This document shows, piece after piece, positions 6,489 to 7,917 of a stretch of 7,917 bases of DNA. Below the pieces are notes generated by a model, which ran no database searches, was not told the origin of the DNA, and saw nothing but the letters and a program-made list of their open reading frames with translations. Position numbers and translations under genes: made by a program. Position 1 is the stretch's first letter, and each line of letters opens with the position of its first letter. This DNA is from Deltaproteobacteria bacterium (GTDB lineage: Bacteria; Desulfobacterota; Desulfarculia; Adiutricales; JAGVGV01), in assembly GCA_020056895.1 (NCBI GenBank), contig JAGVGV010000097.1, forward strand, positions 1-7,917, in the 5' to 3' direction.

Positions 6489-6527
6489 AAAGCCGCCGTT
6501 TCCCCTCGAATGGGAAACGACGGCTTT
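6489..6527 (-). terminator. Strong 16-bp hairpin terminator of the thioredoxin reductase gene
   Basis: AAAGCCGCCGTTTCCC (6489-6504) pairs with GGGAAACGACGGCTTT (6512-6527) across a 7-base loop. Read as minus-strand RNA all 16 positions pair, one as a G-U wobble; read as plus-strand RNA that position is a C-A mismatch. The stem therefore favours the minus strand. It starts 23 bp after the reductase stop codon. Its descending arm ends in UUU and is followed by GCCGUU, so the U tract is short. Confidence 0.75.
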
Positions 6528-6550
6528 TGTACTCCGGATTGGAGCCGCGA

Positions 6551-7917
6551 TCAAGCTTTGGCGGTATTTTCTTTCCAGTACGGATGGGTCAGGTCTTCGA
6601 AGATGGTCATGGCCGCGGCCGCGCCGGCTCCGGCGGCGGTCACGATCTGCTTGAACCCGCCTTCCACGTCCCCGGCGGAATAAATGCCGGGGATGTTGGT
6701 CCGGTGTTGGCCGTCGTGCCGGATGTACCCTTCCCCGTCCAGGGCCACGCCGACCATACGAGCCACATCCACGCTGGGTTCGTACCCAATGGCCACGAAC
6801 ACGCCGTCGGCGGCCACGACTTTGGATTGGCCGGTCGCCACGTCTTTCAGCAGAATCTCCTTCAGCCGTTCCTGACCCCTGAGTTCGGTCACTTCGGTGT
6901 TCCAGATAACGGGGATGTTTTTGTCCTTCAGGTCCCGGACCAGGTGATCCTGGGCCCGGAACTGATCCCGGCGATGAATCACGCTGATATCCACGCCCAG
7001 ATGGAACAGATGAAGCGCCTCGGTCAGAGCCGAATTGCCTCCACCCACCAGAAACACCTTGCGGCCCTTGAACAGGGGGCCATCGCAGGTCGAGCAATAG
7101 CTGACGCCTCGGCCGGCCAACCGGTCTTCGCCCGATGCTCCCAGCCGCTTGTGCTTGGCCCCGGTGGCCAAAAGAACCGCCTTGGCGGTGAATTCACGCT
7201 GGGTGGTCTGGACCACCAGGGGCGGGCCGGGAAGAATGGCCCGAACGTCTTCACGCGGAAACACGGTAACGTACTGGAGGGCATGGGCGACCATGATATC
7301 CACCAGGTTCTTGCCGCCGATCTGGGCCAGGCCGGGGTAATTTTCGACCACCGGCGTCAGGGCCACCTGTCCGCCCAGGTTTTCCTTTTCCACGATCACC
7401 GTGTTCAGGCCGCTCCGGGCGGCGTAAATGCCGGCGGAAAGACCGGCCGGGCCGGCGCCGATGATGACCAGATCGGTTTCCACCTTGGGCGCGTCGCTGG
7501 AGGGGATGAAGTACGATGCTTCCTCGTTTTGTTCCAGAGACGCGGCGAAGAGTTCCTGGGACTGGGCGCCTCGGGCGATGAGCACATCCCCGGAAAAGGT
7601 TTGGGGCACGCTGGAGGCATGGCGCCGTTCGGCCAGATCAGGATTGAAGGCGGTATCCACGATTCTGAGGGAAACCAGGCCGGGCTTGGCGATGGCCGCC
7701 CGAACCGCGTTGATGGCCTGCTGGGGGCAGTACGGGCAACTGGGGCTGACGAACACCATGACATCGCGGGGCTCGGCCAGCCGGTCCACCACGCGGGCCG
7801 CCTGGTCGTTGTACCGGCTTTGGCGGCCGCCCACCAGGATCATGGTTTCTACCAGAGTGCGGCCTTCCTCACCCAGAGGTACGCCCAGGTATTTGATTTT
7901 ATATTCGTCCGGAGCGA
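6551..7917 (-). CDS. trxB: Thioredoxin reductase fused to an N-terminal PDO/AhpF-like thioredoxin-fold module, 5' end outside the window
   Basis: This flavoenzyme should pass electrons from NADPH through FAD to its own disulfides and then to thiol partners in the cytoplasm. An internal ATG at 7843 is not the start: the frame stays open to the right edge and encodes YKIKYLGVPLGEEGRTLVET, the end of a first thioredoxin-fold unit as in PDO proteins. I read 454 residues. The second thioredoxin fold has FVSPSCPYCPQ (CPYC at about 60-63) and a cis-Pro-type SVPQTF near 102-107. The reductase part has the FAD motif GAGPAGLSAG (about 153-162), the redox pair CSTCDG (274-279), the nucleotide motif VGGGNSA (290-296), HRRDQFR (314-320) and SAGDVEG (413-419). 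HRRxxxR suggests NADPH, unlike AhpF, which uses NADH. No ahpC is visible. Roughly the first 80-100 residues are likely missing. A strong terminator follows the stop. Confidence 0.93.
   Translation of the reverse strand, partial: APDEYKIKYLGVPLGEEGRTLVETMILVGGRQSRYNDQAARVVDRLAEPRDVMVFVSPSCPYCPQQAINAVRAAIAKPGLVSLRIVDTAFNPDLAERRHASSVPQTFSGDVLIARGAQSQELFAASLEQNEEASYFIPSSDAPKVETDLVIIGAGPAGLSAGIYAARSGLNTVIVEKENLGGQVALTPVVENYPGLAQIGGKNLVDIMVAHALQYVTVFPREDVRAILPGPPLVVQTTQREFTAKAVLLATGAKHKRLGASGEDRLAGRGVSYCSTCDGPLFKGRKVFLVGGGNSALTEALHLFHLGVDISVIHRRDQFRAQDHLVRDLKDKNIPVIWNTEVTELRGQERLKEILLKDVATGQSKVVAADGVFVAIGYEPSVDVARMVGVALDGEGYIRHDGQHRTNIPGIYSAGDVEGGFKQIVTAAGAGAAAAMTIFEDLTHPYWKENTAKA

Noticed and set aside
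6432..7097. Upstream extension of the DDAH frame to an ATG at 7097
   Set aside because: The extra 222 codons run through the reductase gene in another frame, across its terminator, and have low-complexity Arg/Gly-rich sequence. The DDAH family starts at 6431, where there is a ribosome site.

Overview
The window is a GC-rich bacterial chromosomal segment. It holds five recognisable genes on the minus strand and one unrecognised gene on the plus strand. The gene content suggests an anaerobic or microaerophilic, menaquinone-using bacterium that makes its own cobalamin. The type-B succinate dehydrogenase, late cobalamin genes and the PDO-like thioredoxin reductase would suit a member of the Desulfobacterota (former Deltaproteobacteria), but this is inference, not proof. 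I see no mobile element, CRISPR array, tRNA or rRNA.

Layout from left to right. Positions 1-1795 (minus) hold most of sdhA, the flavoprotein subunit of succinate dehydrogenase/fumarate reductase; its last few dozen residues and presumably sdhB lie beyond the left edge. Positions 1806-2444 (minus) hold sdhC, the five-helix cytochrome b558 membrane anchor. A 496-bp divergent intergenic region (2445-2940) carries a good sigma70-like promoter for sdhCA, a roughly 150-nt GC-rich structured leader, and a 7-bp hairpin just before the plus-strand gene. Positions 2941-3486 (plus) encode a 181-residue protein I do not recognise. It converges on a cobalamin pair: cobQ (4044-5567) and btuR (3520-4047), both minus, overlapping by an ATGA. 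Positions 5673-6431 (minus) encode a dimethylarginine dimethylaminohydrolase (DDAH) strikingly like the animal enzyme. Positions 6551-7917 (minus, 5' end outside) encode a thioredoxin reductase fused to an N-terminal protein-disulfide-oxidoreductase (PDO) module with a CPYC active site.

Function. SdhC and SdhA, with an unseen SdhB, would exchange electrons between succinate/fumarate and the quinone pool. CobQ amidates the adenosylated corrin ring and BtuR provides the Co-C adenosyl group, so the pair covers linked steps of adenosylcobalamin synthesis. The reductase fusion should carry electrons from NADPH through FAD and a CSTC disulfide to a CPYC disulfide on the same chain. DDAH is a stand-alone hydrolase between two hairpins that look like terminators.

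The parts most worth a second look are the DDAH, the PDO-TrxR fusion, the chain of overlapping hairpins between them, the unrecognised plus-strand gene with its upstream hairpin, and the possibly leaderless start of cobQ. No wholly new multi-gene system is visible.
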